NCBI GenBank assembly: GCA_965237855.1 | Contig: CBDEGK010000008.1 | Coordinates: 806,001 to 870,000 of the forward strand | Source: CBDEGK01 sp965237855 | GTDB taxonomy: Bacteria; Pseudomonadota; Gammaproteobacteria; Pseudomonadales; Halieaceae | DNA length: 64,000 nt | Direction of reading: 5' to 3' | Shown here: piece by piece, positions 50,570 to 60,100 of the stretch | How the letters are laid out: every line of letters begins with the position of its first letter | Position numbering within the stretch: position 1 is the first letter of the stretch | Position numbers and translations under genes: made by a program | Notes under the pieces: model-generated | The model's database searches: none | Told to the model about the DNA's origin: nothing | Seen by the model: only the letters and a program-made list of their open reading frames with translations

Positions 50570-51855
50570 TGCGATCCTGGGGCGGTCTTCCTGCCACTGC
50601 CCAGGCTTCAATAGCCGTTGCCTGGCGGGATGAAATTCTTGCCAAATGGACCCAGCCGATACTGCCAGTGGGCTCTGGTCGCAGTTACGGTGATGTCGGC
50701 CTCGCCGCCAGTGGTACGGTGATGGACCTCAGTGCCATGGACCGGGTGATTCACTTTGATGCCGAGCGCGGAACTATACGTTGTGAAGCGGGGGTTACCC
50801 TGGGGCAAGTCATGCAGTTGGTAGTGCCGCGGGGTTGGATGTTACCGGTTCTACCGGGCACCCAGTTTGTCACCGTTGCCGGAGCAGTCGCCAATGATAT
50901 CCATGGTAAAAATCATCACGCTGTAGGCACCTTTGCTTGTCATATCAATCGCCTCGGATTCCTGCGATCCGATGGTGAAGAAATCGAATGCTCGGCGGAT
51001 GACCATCCCGAATGGTTTGCTGCGACACTCGGTGGCCTGGGATTGACCGGTGTCATTCTCTGGGTAGAGATTCAGTTGCGACCGGTTGCCGGGCCCTGGC
51101 TGGACAGTGAAACAATCAAGTTCGCGTCATTGGCGGAGTTTTTCAGCCTCAGCGAAGAATCTGAGAATGAATTTGAGTACACGGTTTCCTGGATCGATTG
51201 CCTTAGTGGCAAGGTGCGAGGGCACTTTAATCGCGCCAATCATATCCAGGCCAATCATGCCCAGGCGAACCAGGTTGCGCCCGGCGAAAAGTCGCTGCCG
51301 GGTGTACCGTTGGCGCTGCCGGTATCGCCGGTGAACCGACTGACGTTGAAAGCGTTTAACAGTCTCTACTTCCATCGCCAACGGCAGCAACGCAAGGTGG
51401 AACTCGCTCCGTGGCACAGTTGGTTTTTCCCTCTTGACGCTATTCCCAACTGGAATCGCCTCTACGGGAGAGCCGGGTTTCGGCAATATCAGTGCGTGGT
51501 GCCCGATGAGGCGGTGAGTGATCTATTGGCGATTGTTCGTAAAGCCGGGCAGGGGTCTATGCTGGCGGTGTTGAAGAAATTTGGCGACAGCCCATCGCCA
51601 GCGCTGATGTCCTTTCCCCGCCCTGGCACCACCCTGGCGCTGGACTTTCCCTGGCGAGGCAATAAAACCACAGATCTGTTTAAACACCTGGATGCGGTAG
51701 TATTCAGTCATGGTGGGGCGTTGTATCCCGCCAAGGATGCTCACATGAGCAGTCATGATTTTAAGGCTGCCTACCCAGCCTGGGAGCAAATTGAAGACAT
51801 GCGTGACCCGAAGATAAATTCCCTGTTCTGGCAACGAGTAACCGGAGATAGTTGA
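50569..51855 (+). CDS. DprE1-like FAD-dependent decaprenylphosphoryl-ribose 2'-oxidase
   Basis: 428 residues of the VAO/PCMH flavoprotein family. The FAD loop is LPVGSGRSYGDVG (GSGRSYGD at 35-42), then GTQFVTVAGAVANDIHGKNH near residues 97-116, matching the DprE1 FAD segment, and C-terminal ALYPAKDAH with Lys389 at the place of mycobacterial catalytic Lys418. The residue aligned with DprE1 Cys387 is Ala357 (LALDFPW versus ICVDFPI). DprE1 oxidises lipid-linked ribose to the 2-keto form. The ATG at 50569 overlaps the previous stop; an in-frame upstream ATG at 50527 lies inside that gene. Strand, order and overlaps argue for one pathway with its neighbours. Confidence 0.8.
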   Translation: MRSWGGLPATAQASIAVAWRDEILAKWTQPILPVGSGRSYGDVGLAASGTVMDLSAMDRVIHFDAERGTIRCEAGVTLGQVMQLVVPRGWMLPVLPGTQFVTVAGAVANDIHGKNHHAVGTFACHINRLGFLRSDGEEIECSADDHPEWFAATLGGLGLTGVILWVEIQLRPVAGPWLDSETIKFASLAEFFSLSEESENEFEYTVSWIDCLSGKVRGHFNRANHIQANHAQANQVAPGEKSLPGVPLALPVSPVNRLTLKAFNSLYFHRQRQQRKVELAPWHSWFFPLDAIPNWNRLYGRAGFRQYQCVVPDEAVSDLLAIVRKAGQGSMLAVLKKFGDSPSPALMSFPRPGTTLALDFPWRGNKTTDLFKHLDAVVFSHGGALYPAKDAHMSSHDFKAAYPAWEQIEDMRDPKINSLFWQRVTGDS

Positions 51856-52586
51856 TGGCAAGAGCGGTTATTATCGGCGCGAATTCAGCGATTGCACGGG
51901 CCACGGCGCGTCGACTGGCGGCCCGCGGCGATCAGCTGGTGCTGGCGGGGCGCAATGCGGGGCGACTGGATACCATCGCCCAGGACTTGCGAGCGAGAGA
52001 TGCGGCCAAAGTAGAGACGGTCGCTTTTAGTGCCGCCACCGATGCCGATTATGAAGCGCTGGCCTCTGAGTTGTGGGGGCAAGGTATAGATACCTTACTG
52101 GTAGCGCATGGTTCGTTGCCAGATCAGGCTGCGGTACAGGATGATGTTGAGGCCACCCGCCGGGAATTTGAAGTTAATGCGCTCAGTAGCATCAGCTTGT
52201 TGGCAGCCTTCGCCGCTCGTTTCGAGGAACAGGGTAACGGTCAGATCGTGGTGATTTCATCCGTTGCTGGAGATCGGGGCCGGCAGTCCAACTACGTCTA
52301 TGGCGCCGCCAAGGCGGCGGTGAGTGCCTACCTGCAAGGCTTGCGCAATCGCCTGTCCAAAGCCGGCATACACGTCCTGACTGTCAAACCGGGTTTCGTT
52401 GACAGCCCGATGACAGCCCACCTGCCAAAGAGCCCCATCTGGGCCCGGCCGGAGGCCATTGCCGCCGGCATTATGCGTGGCCTGGAGCGCGGCAGTGATG
52501 TGGTCTACCTGCCAGGGTTCTGGCGCTATATCATGCTGGTGATCAAGCTCATCCCCGAGCAAATTTTCAAGAAACTGTCTCTATAG
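51855..52586 (+). CDS. DprE2-like SDR, decaprenylphosphoryl-2-ketoribose reductase
   Basis: 243 residues of the classical short-chain dehydrogenase family: IIGANSAIARA (residues about 6-16) for NAD(P)H, SSVAGDRGRQSNYVYGAAK with catalytic Ser and Tyr149/Lys153, and a C-terminal PGFWRYIMLVIKLIPEQIFK that mirrors the end of mycobacterial DprE2. It would reduce the 2-keto intermediate to the arabino configuration, completing polyprenyl-phosphate D-arabinofuranose. The ATG at 51855 overlaps the previous stop by one base; a TTG directly before it is an alternative. No arabinosyltransferase lies in this window. Confidence 0.8.
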   Translation: MARAVIIGANSAIARATARRLAARGDQLVLAGRNAGRLDTIAQDLRARDAAKVETVAFSAATDADYEALASELWGQGIDTLLVAHGSLPDQAAVQDDVEATRREFEVNALSSISLLAAFAARFEEQGNGQIVVISSVAGDRGRQSNYVYGAAKAAVSAYLQGLRNRLSKAGIHVLTVKPGFVDSPMTAHLPKSPIWARPEAIAAGIMRGLERGSDVVYLPGFWRYIMLVIKLIPEQIFKKLSL

Positions 52587-52599
52587 ACAGGAGGTAGCC

Positions 52600-53769
52600 A
52601 TGTCCGTTGTATACCCCACTCTCAATTTTGATCTCGGCGAAGAGATCGATATGCTGCGCGAAGCGGTGCATGGCTTCGCCCAGGCGGAGATTGCTCCTCG
52701 CGCCGAGCAAATCGACATCGACAACGAGTTTCCAGCGGACCTGTGGCAGAAGATGGGCGACATGGGATTGCTGGGAATTACGGTGAAGGAAGAATATGGC
52801 GGCTCTAGCATGGGTTACCTGGCCCACGTTGTGGCCATAGAGGAAATTTCCCGCGCCTCTGCTGCGGTAGGTCTTTCCTACGGCGCTCACTCCAATCTCT
52901 GCGTGAACCAGATTCACAAGAACGGTACTGAAGAGCAAAAACAGAAGTACTTACCCAAGCTATGCTCTGGCGAACACGTCGGTGCCCTGGCCATGTCTGA
53001 ACCCAATGCCGGTTCTGACGTGGTGAGCATGAAGCTCAAAGCGGAGAAGCAAGGTGATAAGTACATCTTCAATGGCAACAAGATGTGGATTACCAATGGG
53101 CCCGAGGCCAATACCTATGTGATTTATGCCAAAACTGATCCCGAGGCGGGTTCTCGGGGGATTACAGCTTTCATCGTCGAGCGGGAGAGTCCCGGTTTTT
53201 CCCAGGCGCAAAAGCTCGACAAGCTGGGCATGCGTGGTTCCAACACTTGTGAGCTGGTGTTCGAAGATTGTGAGGTCCCTGCGGAGAATATTCTGGGACA
53301 GGAAGGCCGGGGCGTACAGGTATTAATGAGCGGCCTCGATTTTGAGCGAACGGTGCTGTCCGGCGGTCCCACCGGCATCATGATGGCCTGTATGGACCAG
53401 GTACTGCCTTATATCCACGACCGCAAGCAGTTTGGTCAGTCCATCGGTGAGTTCCAGCTGGTGCAGGGTAAGCTGGCGGATATGTACACTCACATGAATG
53501 CTTCCAAGGCATTCCTGTATGCGGTGGCGAAGGCCTGTGATCGCGGTGAGGAAAGTCGTAAGGATGCCGCGGCAGTGATTCTGTATACGGCAGAGAAGGC
53601 CACCCAGATGGCGCTGGATGCGATCCAGTTGCTGGGGGGCAATGGCTACATGAACGAGAACCCGACCGGTCGCTTTCTGCGTGACGCCAAACTCTATGAA
53701 ATCGGTGCGGGCACCTCGGAAGTGCGGCGTATGTTGATTGGCCGCGAACTGTTTATGGATACCCAGTAA
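52600..53769 (+). CDS. liuA: Isovaleryl-CoA dehydrogenase
   Basis: A 389-residue acyl-CoA dehydrogenase that oxidises isovaleryl-CoA to 3-methylcrotonyl-CoA in leucine breakdown, passing electrons to ETF. MSEPNAGSDVVSM and KMWITNGPEANTYVIYAKTD are the flavin-binding motifs; the LDFERTVLSGGP segment near residues 246-257 carries the Glu that acts as base in the isovaleryl-CoA subfamily. C-terminal YEIGAGTSEVRRMLIGRELF is typical. AGGAGGT gives a strong ribosome binding site. It is followed after 3 bases by the HMG-CoA lyase gene; the carboxylase genes liuB/liuD and the hydratase liuC that often lie between are missing here. Confidence 0.92.
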   Translation: MSVVYPTLNFDLGEEIDMLREAVHGFAQAEIAPRAEQIDIDNEFPADLWQKMGDMGLLGITVKEEYGGSSMGYLAHVVAIEEISRASAAVGLSYGAHSNLCVNQIHKNGTEEQKQKYLPKLCSGEHVGALAMSEPNAGSDVVSMKLKAEKQGDKYIFNGNKMWITNGPEANTYVIYAKTDPEAGSRGITAFIVERESPGFSQAQKLDKLGMRGSNTCELVFEDCEVPAENILGQEGRGVQVLMSGLDFERTVLSGGPTGIMMACMDQVLPYIHDRKQFGQSIGEFQLVQGKLADMYTHMNASKAFLYAVAKACDRGEESRKDAAAVILYTAEKATQMALDAIQLLGGNGYMNENPTGRFLRDAKLYEIGAGTSEVRRMLIGRELFMDTQ

Positions 53770-53772
53770 GTC

Positions 53773-54684
53773 ATGTCGGCCCTGCCAGCCACAGTTCGTA
53801 TCGTAGAAGTAGGCCCGCGCGATGGCCTGCAAAACGAAAAACAGCCGATAGATGCTGACATCAAGATCCAGTTGGTCGAGAAATTGGCCGATGCGGGTGT
53901 TGCCTATATTGAAACCGGCAGCTTCGTGAACCCGAAGTGGATACCGCAGATGGCGGGCAGTGACGAGGTGTTTGCCGGTGTGCAACGAAAAGCTGGTGTC
54001 ACCTATGCGGCGCTGACGCCTAATCTGCGAGGCTACCAGCGCGCCGTCGAGGCAGAGGCTCCTGAAGTGGCCGTGTTTATTGCTGCCTCAGAGGCATTCA
54101 GCCAGAAAAACACCAATTGCAGTATCGCCGAGAGTTTGCAGCGCGCCGAGGAGCTGGTGGCGGCGGCACAAGCCGACAAGGTGTCGGTACGTGGCTATGT
54201 CTCCTGCGTGGTCGCCTGTCCCTACGAGGGAGATATTGAGCCGGCACTAGTGGCTGAACTCGCTGAGAAGCTCATCACCATGGGCTGTTACGAAGTTTCC
54301 CTCGGTGACACCATCGGTGTGGGCACGCCAGCCAGCGTCGGTATTATGCTCGATGCGGTGCTGCAGCGGCTGCCTGCCGATAACCTGGCGGTGCATTTGC
54401 ACGACACTTACGGCCAGGCCCTGGCCAATATCTACGCCGCCCTGCAAAAGGGGGTGGCGGTGGTCGACAGTTCGGTGGCCGGCCTCGGGGGATGCCCCTA
54501 CGCCAAGGGGGCAACCGGCAATGTCGCCACTGAGGACGTGGTGTATATGCTAGATGGCCTCGGCATTAAACACGGCATCGACCTCAATAGTTTGGTAACA
54601 GCAGGTGATTTTATCTGCACCCACTTGGGTCGGTACAACGGTTCCAAGGTGGCGACAGCACTACTGAAAAAAGCAGGGGAATAG
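53773..54684 (+). CDS. liuE: Hydroxymethylglutaryl-CoA lyase
   Basis: A 303-residue DRE-TIM metallolyase that splits HMG-CoA to acetyl-CoA and acetoacetate, the last leucine step. VEVGPRDGLQNEKQPIDADI at the start, SLGDTIGVGTP and HLHDTYGQALANIYAALQKG in the barrel, and the active-site signature SVAGLGGCPYAKGATGNVAT with its catalytic Cys near residue 238. Short spacing to liuA shows co-expression. The remaining pathway enzymes must be encoded elsewhere. Confidence 0.95.
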   Translation: MSALPATVRIVEVGPRDGLQNEKQPIDADIKIQLVEKLADAGVAYIETGSFVNPKWIPQMAGSDEVFAGVQRKAGVTYAALTPNLRGYQRAVEAEAPEVAVFIAASEAFSQKNTNCSIAESLQRAEELVAAAQADKVSVRGYVSCVVACPYEGDIEPALVAELAEKLITMGCYEVSLGDTIGVGTPASVGIMLDAVLQRLPADNLAVHLHDTYGQALANIYAALQKGVAVVDSSVAGLGGCPYAKGATGNVATEDVVYMLDGLGIKHGIDLNSLVTAGDFICTHLGRYNGSKVATALLKKAGE

Positions 54685-54697
54685 AGTTTCCCGGAGA

Positions 54698-54991
54698 TCA
54701 GTGGTCATCCTGGCGGCTTTCATTTTTCAGCGCCTGCTCGGTGATTTCGTGGTAGAGGTCGATAATCTTCGCCACCAGCTCCTCGAATTCCGGGAATTTA
54801 TGCAATAACGCTTCTATCTGCTTGGAGCGATCCAGAATCCGCCTTAATACCTCGATTTCTCCGTCGCTTAATTTCTTGCCGGCGGCCACCTCTTCTTTCA
54901 TCTTCATCAGCGCGGGCAGCCGGTATTTGACGAAGCGCTCAATCAGCAGGGCCGAGATGGCCGTGTGCTCAAGGTCTGAATCGTCCTGCAT
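54698..54991 (-). CDS. Small conserved-looking helical protein of unknown function
   Basis: 97 residues, convergent with liuE. Start chosen at the ATG at 54991 (MQDDSDLEHTAISALLIERF), which gives a neat acidic N-terminus; an in-frame ATG at 55054 would add 21 residues. The sequence is rich in charged helices (KMKEEVAAGKKLSDGEIEVL, RSKQIEALLHKFPEFEELVA) and ends in charged residues. No motif is recognised. A soluble, coiled-coil-like regulator or antitoxin-like partner could be imagined, but nothing shows it. Confidence 0.55.
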   Translation of the reverse strand: MQDDSDLEHTAISALLIERFVKYRLPALMKMKEEVAAGKKLSDGEIEVLRRILDRSKQIEALLHKFPEFEELVAKIIDLYHEITEQALKNESRQDDH

Positions 54992-55103
54992 CGCTATGCA
55001 CCCCTGAATCTCTTGCCAGACAACTAATGTAACCGTTTGTTGGTATTGAATCACGGCTTAGGGTCTACAATGATTAGGTATACCACAGGGAGAACCCGGT
55101 GCC

Positions 55104-57122
55104 GTGACAACCATAAAATCAACTTGTCCCCGCGACTGTTACGATGGTTGCGGCATCCTGGTCCATATCGAAGAGGGCAAGCAACCGCGCGTCGTGGGCG
55201 ATCCTGATCATCCAACCTCTCGCGGTCGGCTCTGTGGCAAATGCGGTATCGCCTACAATGGCATCTGGCAGGATAAAGCTGTGCGGCTGACGACGCCTTT
55301 GCGCCGCACCGGTACCAAAGGCTCCGGCCAATTCGAGGCCATCAGCTGGGAGCAGGCGCTCTCGGAAATTGCCACAAGATACAACGGCATTATCGACAGT
55401 CACGGTGCCGAGGCGATCCTGGGCTGCCACTACAGTGGCACCCTCGGCTTGCTGGGCTACAGCTTCCCGTCCCGGCTGATGAATCACCTGGGCGCGACGG
55501 AGGTGAATTACGATACCATTTGCAATACTGCCGGCGGCCTGGCCTGGACCCTGTTGTTTGGCACTGCCTATGCGGGTTTTGATCCGCGCACGGCGCAGGA
55601 CTCTGCCTGTATCCTGGTCTGGGGCGCCAACCCCTCGCACTGTGCCCCGCATATGCATGAGCATTGGCTCAAGGAGTCGCCCGCCAAAGTGGTGGTGATT
55701 GATCCCCTGCGCACTGAAACCGCACAGTCTGCCGACCTGCATTTGCAGCTGCGGCCCGGCACCGACGCGGCATTGGCCTTCTCCCTGGTGCATTGTTTGC
55801 GTGAACTCGGTGCTATTGATGAGGCCTTTGTGAGCGAGCATGTGCTGGGGGCCGATGAAATCGAAGCCACCATTGCTGAATGCACCGCGGCATGGGGCGA
55901 GGCGCAAACCGGAGTGCTGGCTGCAGATATTCAACAAGCCGCGGCATTCTACGCCGCGGGCCCAGCCCTGCTGTGGGCCGGGCAAGCCCTGCAGCGTCAG
56001 CCCCAGGGCGGCAATATTATGCGTGCGGCGGGTCTGTTACCAGCATTGACCGGCAACGTGGGCAAAGCCGGTGCGGGCTTTTTCTATTTGAATGATACCC
56101 ACAGCATTGCTGGCGCCGATGAGGATTACCTGGTGGCTGCCCAGTTGGCGAAGGCGAAGCCGGAAATGGTGGGGGCACTGGACCTGGCCGATCGCCTGGC
56201 CGATCCCGAGGAATTCAAGGCCTTCATGGTGTGGAATACCAACCCCCTGGCGAGCTGCTCAGACCAACAAAAATTGCGCGATGCCTGTGCGCGGGAAGAC
56301 TTGTTCACCGTCGTGCTGGAATGCTTCCAGACTGACACCGCCAATTACGCGGACATTATTCTGCCCGCTGCGAGCTTCCTCGAAATAGATGACATTGCCG
56401 CCAGCTATATGAACCTCACCGTCGGCGCCCAGAGCAAGGTACGCGAGCCCATTGGAGAATCCCGCTCCAACCAGGATATTTTCCGCTGTATCGCCGCCGC
56501 CATGGAACTGGAAGAACCGGCGCTGTTTGAACAAGATGAACAAGTCATCGAACGCTTGCTGGAACAGATGGGCTTTGAGGGCGGATTTTCCGTGCTCAAG
56601 CAACAGGGCTTCTTCCATGTGAATGGCGAGCAACCCCTGATACTGCATGAAGCCCTCAACTTTGATACGCCCAGCGGTCATATCGAAATCGCCTCTAGCC
56701 AGGCCGAAAAAATGGGCTTGCCTCGAGTTCCCCACGCCGGCGTGGATGCTGCGCCCGCAGCGGGCCATTACCGCCTGATATCGCCCGGCTCCAAATGGCG
56801 CCTGAACGACGAATACGCAAACGAACCGAAAATCGATCAGCGCGCCGGCGTCGCCGAACTGATTTTGTGTGAACAGGATGCAGCAGACCTCGGTATAGCG
56901 GAGGGCGGCAAGGTGAGCGTGGCCACGGCGAACGGGGCGATCACCCTGACCGCACAGATCGATGAATTGGTGCAACCGGGCACGGTAGTCTCCTACAAAG
57001 GCCGCTGGCCCAGTCGTGAGGCGGGAGGCAATAACATCAACTCTATTCACGTGGGCGAGAAGTGCGATATGACTGGAGGCACCAGTGTGCACGGTATGAT
57101 GGTCACTATCTCGCCAGTTTGA
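55104..57122 (+). CDS. Molybdopterin-dependent oxidoreductase, DMSO-reductase family
   Basis: 672 residues starting at GTG 55104 with an N-terminal [4Fe-4S] site (CPRDCYDGC at residues 8-16 and CGKC near 47-50), the molybdopterin domain, and the C-terminal dinucleotide-binding domain (KIDQRAGVAELILCEQDAAD). YDTICNTAGGL near residues 135-145 is a candidate for the molybdenum-ligand loop, with Cys as ligand. No signal peptide or Tat motif and no neighbouring iron-sulfur or membrane subunit, so it is probably a cytoplasmic enzyme that uses a shared electron carrier. Substrate unknown. putA starts 36 bases later on the same strand. Confidence 0.8.
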   Translation: MTTIKSTCPRDCYDGCGILVHIEEGKQPRVVGDPDHPTSRGRLCGKCGIAYNGIWQDKAVRLTTPLRRTGTKGSGQFEAISWEQALSEIATRYNGIIDSHGAEAILGCHYSGTLGLLGYSFPSRLMNHLGATEVNYDTICNTAGGLAWTLLFGTAYAGFDPRTAQDSACILVWGANPSHCAPHMHEHWLKESPAKVVVIDPLRTETAQSADLHLQLRPGTDAALAFSLVHCLRELGAIDEAFVSEHVLGADEIEATIAECTAAWGEAQTGVLAADIQQAAAFYAAGPALLWAGQALQRQPQGGNIMRAAGLLPALTGNVGKAGAGFFYLNDTHSIAGADEDYLVAAQLAKAKPEMVGALDLADRLADPEEFKAFMVWNTNPLASCSDQQKLRDACAREDLFTVVLECFQTDTANYADIILPAASFLEIDDIAASYMNLTVGAQSKVREPIGESRSNQDIFRCIAAAMELEEPALFEQDEQVIERLLEQMGFEGGFSVLKQQGFFHVNGEQPLILHEALNFDTPSGHIEIASSQAEKMGLPRVPHAGVDAAPAAGHYRLISPGSKWRLNDEYANEPKIDQRAGVAELILCEQDAADLGIAEGGKVSVATANGAITLTAQIDELVQPGTVVSYKGRWPSREAGGNNINSIHVGEKCDMTGGTSVHGMMVTISPV

Positions 57123-57158
57123 CCTCCGCCAGCGGTAGGGGTCATCTACACTAGCTGT

Positions 57159-60100
57159 ATGACTAGTACCTCCCTCGACCAGCTTCGTCAGCAAGTTCGA
57201 TTCGCCACTTGTGCCGATGAGCCAGAGGCAGTAGAGCAGCTGTTGCGGGCTAATTTCCTGGATTCAGCGGCGCGGGAGGCAGTTCGCAATCGCGCCATTG
57301 ACCTGGTGGATCGTTGCCGCAGGCTAAGCCATAGGGCGGGTACTCTCGATGCTTTCCTACAGGAGTTTGGCCTGTCTAACAATGAAGGCATAGCCCTGAT
57401 GTGCCTGGCCGAAGCCCTGCTGCGGGTGCCGGATGATGAGACCGCCGACCGGCTTATCGCTGAGAAAATACATTCCGGTGACTGGGGTGCGCACAAGGGC
57501 AAGTCTTCCTCGACGTTTGTTAATGCTTCGGTCTGGGGTTTATTGCTTACCGGTCGTATTGTGCGATTGGATGAGGAGATCACCCAGGATACGACTGGCT
57601 GGCTGGGACGGCTGGTTAGCACCCTGGGCGAGCCCGTTGTGCGGCAGGCGGTTCTGCAGGCCATGCGCATCATGGGCGGCCAATATGTGTTGGGGCGCAC
57701 GATAGCCGAGGGTCTCCATAAGGGTGCAAAAGACAATCCGCTCGGCACCCGGTTCTCCTTCGATATGTTGGGGGAAGGTGCGCGAACAGCGGCGGACGCT
57801 GAGCGCTATTTCCAATCCTATGCCGATGCCATTGGGGAAATAGCGACATCGGTAAGCAGCCAGTCGGTGATCGAGGCCAACGGCATTTCCGTGAAACTGT
57901 CAGCCCTGCATCCGCGTTATGAGTACCTGAAGAAACAACGTGTCGTGAATGAATTACTGCCGCGGGTGAAAAGCCTGGCGCTGATGGCCAAAAAAGGCGG
58001 CATGGGTTTTAGTATCGATGCCGAGGAAGCCGATCGACTGGATATTTCCCTGGAATTGTTTCAAGCCCTGGCGGGAGACGATGACCTCGCTGGTTGGGAC
58101 GGCCTGGGTTTCGTCTTGCAGGCCTACCAGAAACGGGCACCGGGGGTGGCCGACTGGCTGATTGTCCTGGCCCGCGCCCGCCAGCGTCGCTTCATGGTGC
58201 GCCTGGTCAAGGGCGCCTATTGGGACAGTGAAATAAAGCATGCCCAGGAGCAGGGCTTTAGTGACTACCCGGTATACACCCGCAAGTGTCACAGCGACCT
58301 GTCCTACCAGGTCTGTGCCCAGCGTTTGCTGGCCGCTCAAGATGCCATCTATCCCCAGTTTGCCACTCACAACGCTCACACCGTGGCACTGGTGCAGGAG
58401 TTGACCCGCAACGGTGAGGTATTTGAATTCCAGCGTCTGCACGGCATGGGCCAGCTGCTCTTTGATGAGCTGCAAACTGCCGATCCGGGCATTCCGATAC
58501 GAGTCTATGCCCCCATCGGTAACCACAGAGATCTGTTGCCCTACCTGGTGCGGCGATTGCTGGAAAATGGCGCCAACAGTTCCTTTGTGAATCGCTTTCT
58601 TGATGCGAAGGTTCCGGCGACTGAGTTGATACAGGATCCTGTGGCCGCCACCGAGGCCCAGTCGTTGCGACGCCATCCCCAGATTCCCGCGCCACCCCGA
58701 CTCTATGAATCCGAGGTCGCCCCCCGTTGCAACGCCCGCGGCATCGACCTGTCGGAACCGCTGGCAGTGGCCGAGCTATTGCAGAAGATTAACCTGGGTA
58801 TGCAGCAATCATTTATCGCAAGCCCATTCATTAGCGGTGAATGGCAGCAGGGTGAACAGCAGGCAGTGACCAATCCCGCCAATTCTAAGTGCGTGGTGGG
58901 TCACCTGGTGACCGCCACCACGGAACATATTGAGCAGGCCCTGGGTACAGCGACGGCGGTTCAGCCCGGCTGGGATAGCGTGCCGGTTTGCGAGCGGGCG
59001 GCCTGTCTTGAGCGCGTGGCACAGCTCATGGAGCGCGACTGCGAGATCTTGATGGGTTTAATCATCGCCGAGGCGGGTCGTACGGTGGCAGATGCCCTGT
59101 CAGAAGTGCGCGAGGCGGTGGACTTCTGTCGCTATTATGCGGCGCAGGCTCGCCGTAGCTTGGTGCCGGTTGAACTGGGCGGGCCGACTGGAGAATCCAA
59201 CACGTTGACCCTGCACGGTCGCGGGGTGTTTGTGTGCATCAGTCCCTGGAACTTTCCGCTGGCCATATTCACCGGCCAGGTGGTGGCAGCACTGGTGGCT
59301 GGTAATAGTGTTATCGCCAAGCCAGCGGAACAAACCCCCTTGATCGGAGCCGCCGCAATTCGATTGATGGACGAGGCGGGTATTCCCCCAGGCGTTATTC
59401 AACTGTTGCCTGGTAGTGGGGCCGAAGTAGGTGCTGCATTGGTCGACGATCCCCGGGTGTGCGGCGTGGCCTTCACCGGCAGCACCGCCACAGCGCGATT
59501 GATCAATCAGAGTCTGGCCGCGCGCAAAGGGGCAATGGCCGCCTTGATTGCAGAGACCGGTGGCTTGAACGTGATGTTGGTGGATGCCACGGCGTTGCCG
59601 GAACAGGTCGTGGATGATGTGATTATCTCGGCCTTCCAGAGTGCCGGCCAGCGCTGTTCCGCCCTGCGCGTACTCTACTTGCAGTCTGATATCGCCGATA
59701 CCGTTATCGATATGCTGACCGGCGCCATGGCAGAGTTGGAGCTGGGCGACCCCGCCGCGCTCGCCAGCGACATTGGGCCGGTTATTGACCTCGATGCCCG
59801 GCAAATGCTGGAACAACACCAGCAGCGTATGCGTGGCGAGGCGAGCTTACTCGCCAGTTGCCAGTTGGGTGCAGAACACAGGGATGGCTATTACTTTCCA
59901 CCCCAGGCCTGGGAGATTGAGCGGCTCGATCAGCTACCCGGCGAGGTATTCGGGCCGATTTTGCATGTGATTCGCTATACCACCGATGAAATATCGCAGA
60001 TTCTCGGAGACATTAATCGCTCCGGCTTTGGTCTGACCCTGGGCATTCACAGTCGCATCGATGGTTTTGCCCGGGAAGTTTTTGAGGCGACGCGGGTAGG

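Noticed and set aside
57119..57152. Promoter TTGACC...TACACT before putA.
   Set aside because: The spacing is 22 bases, too long for a sigma70 promoter.
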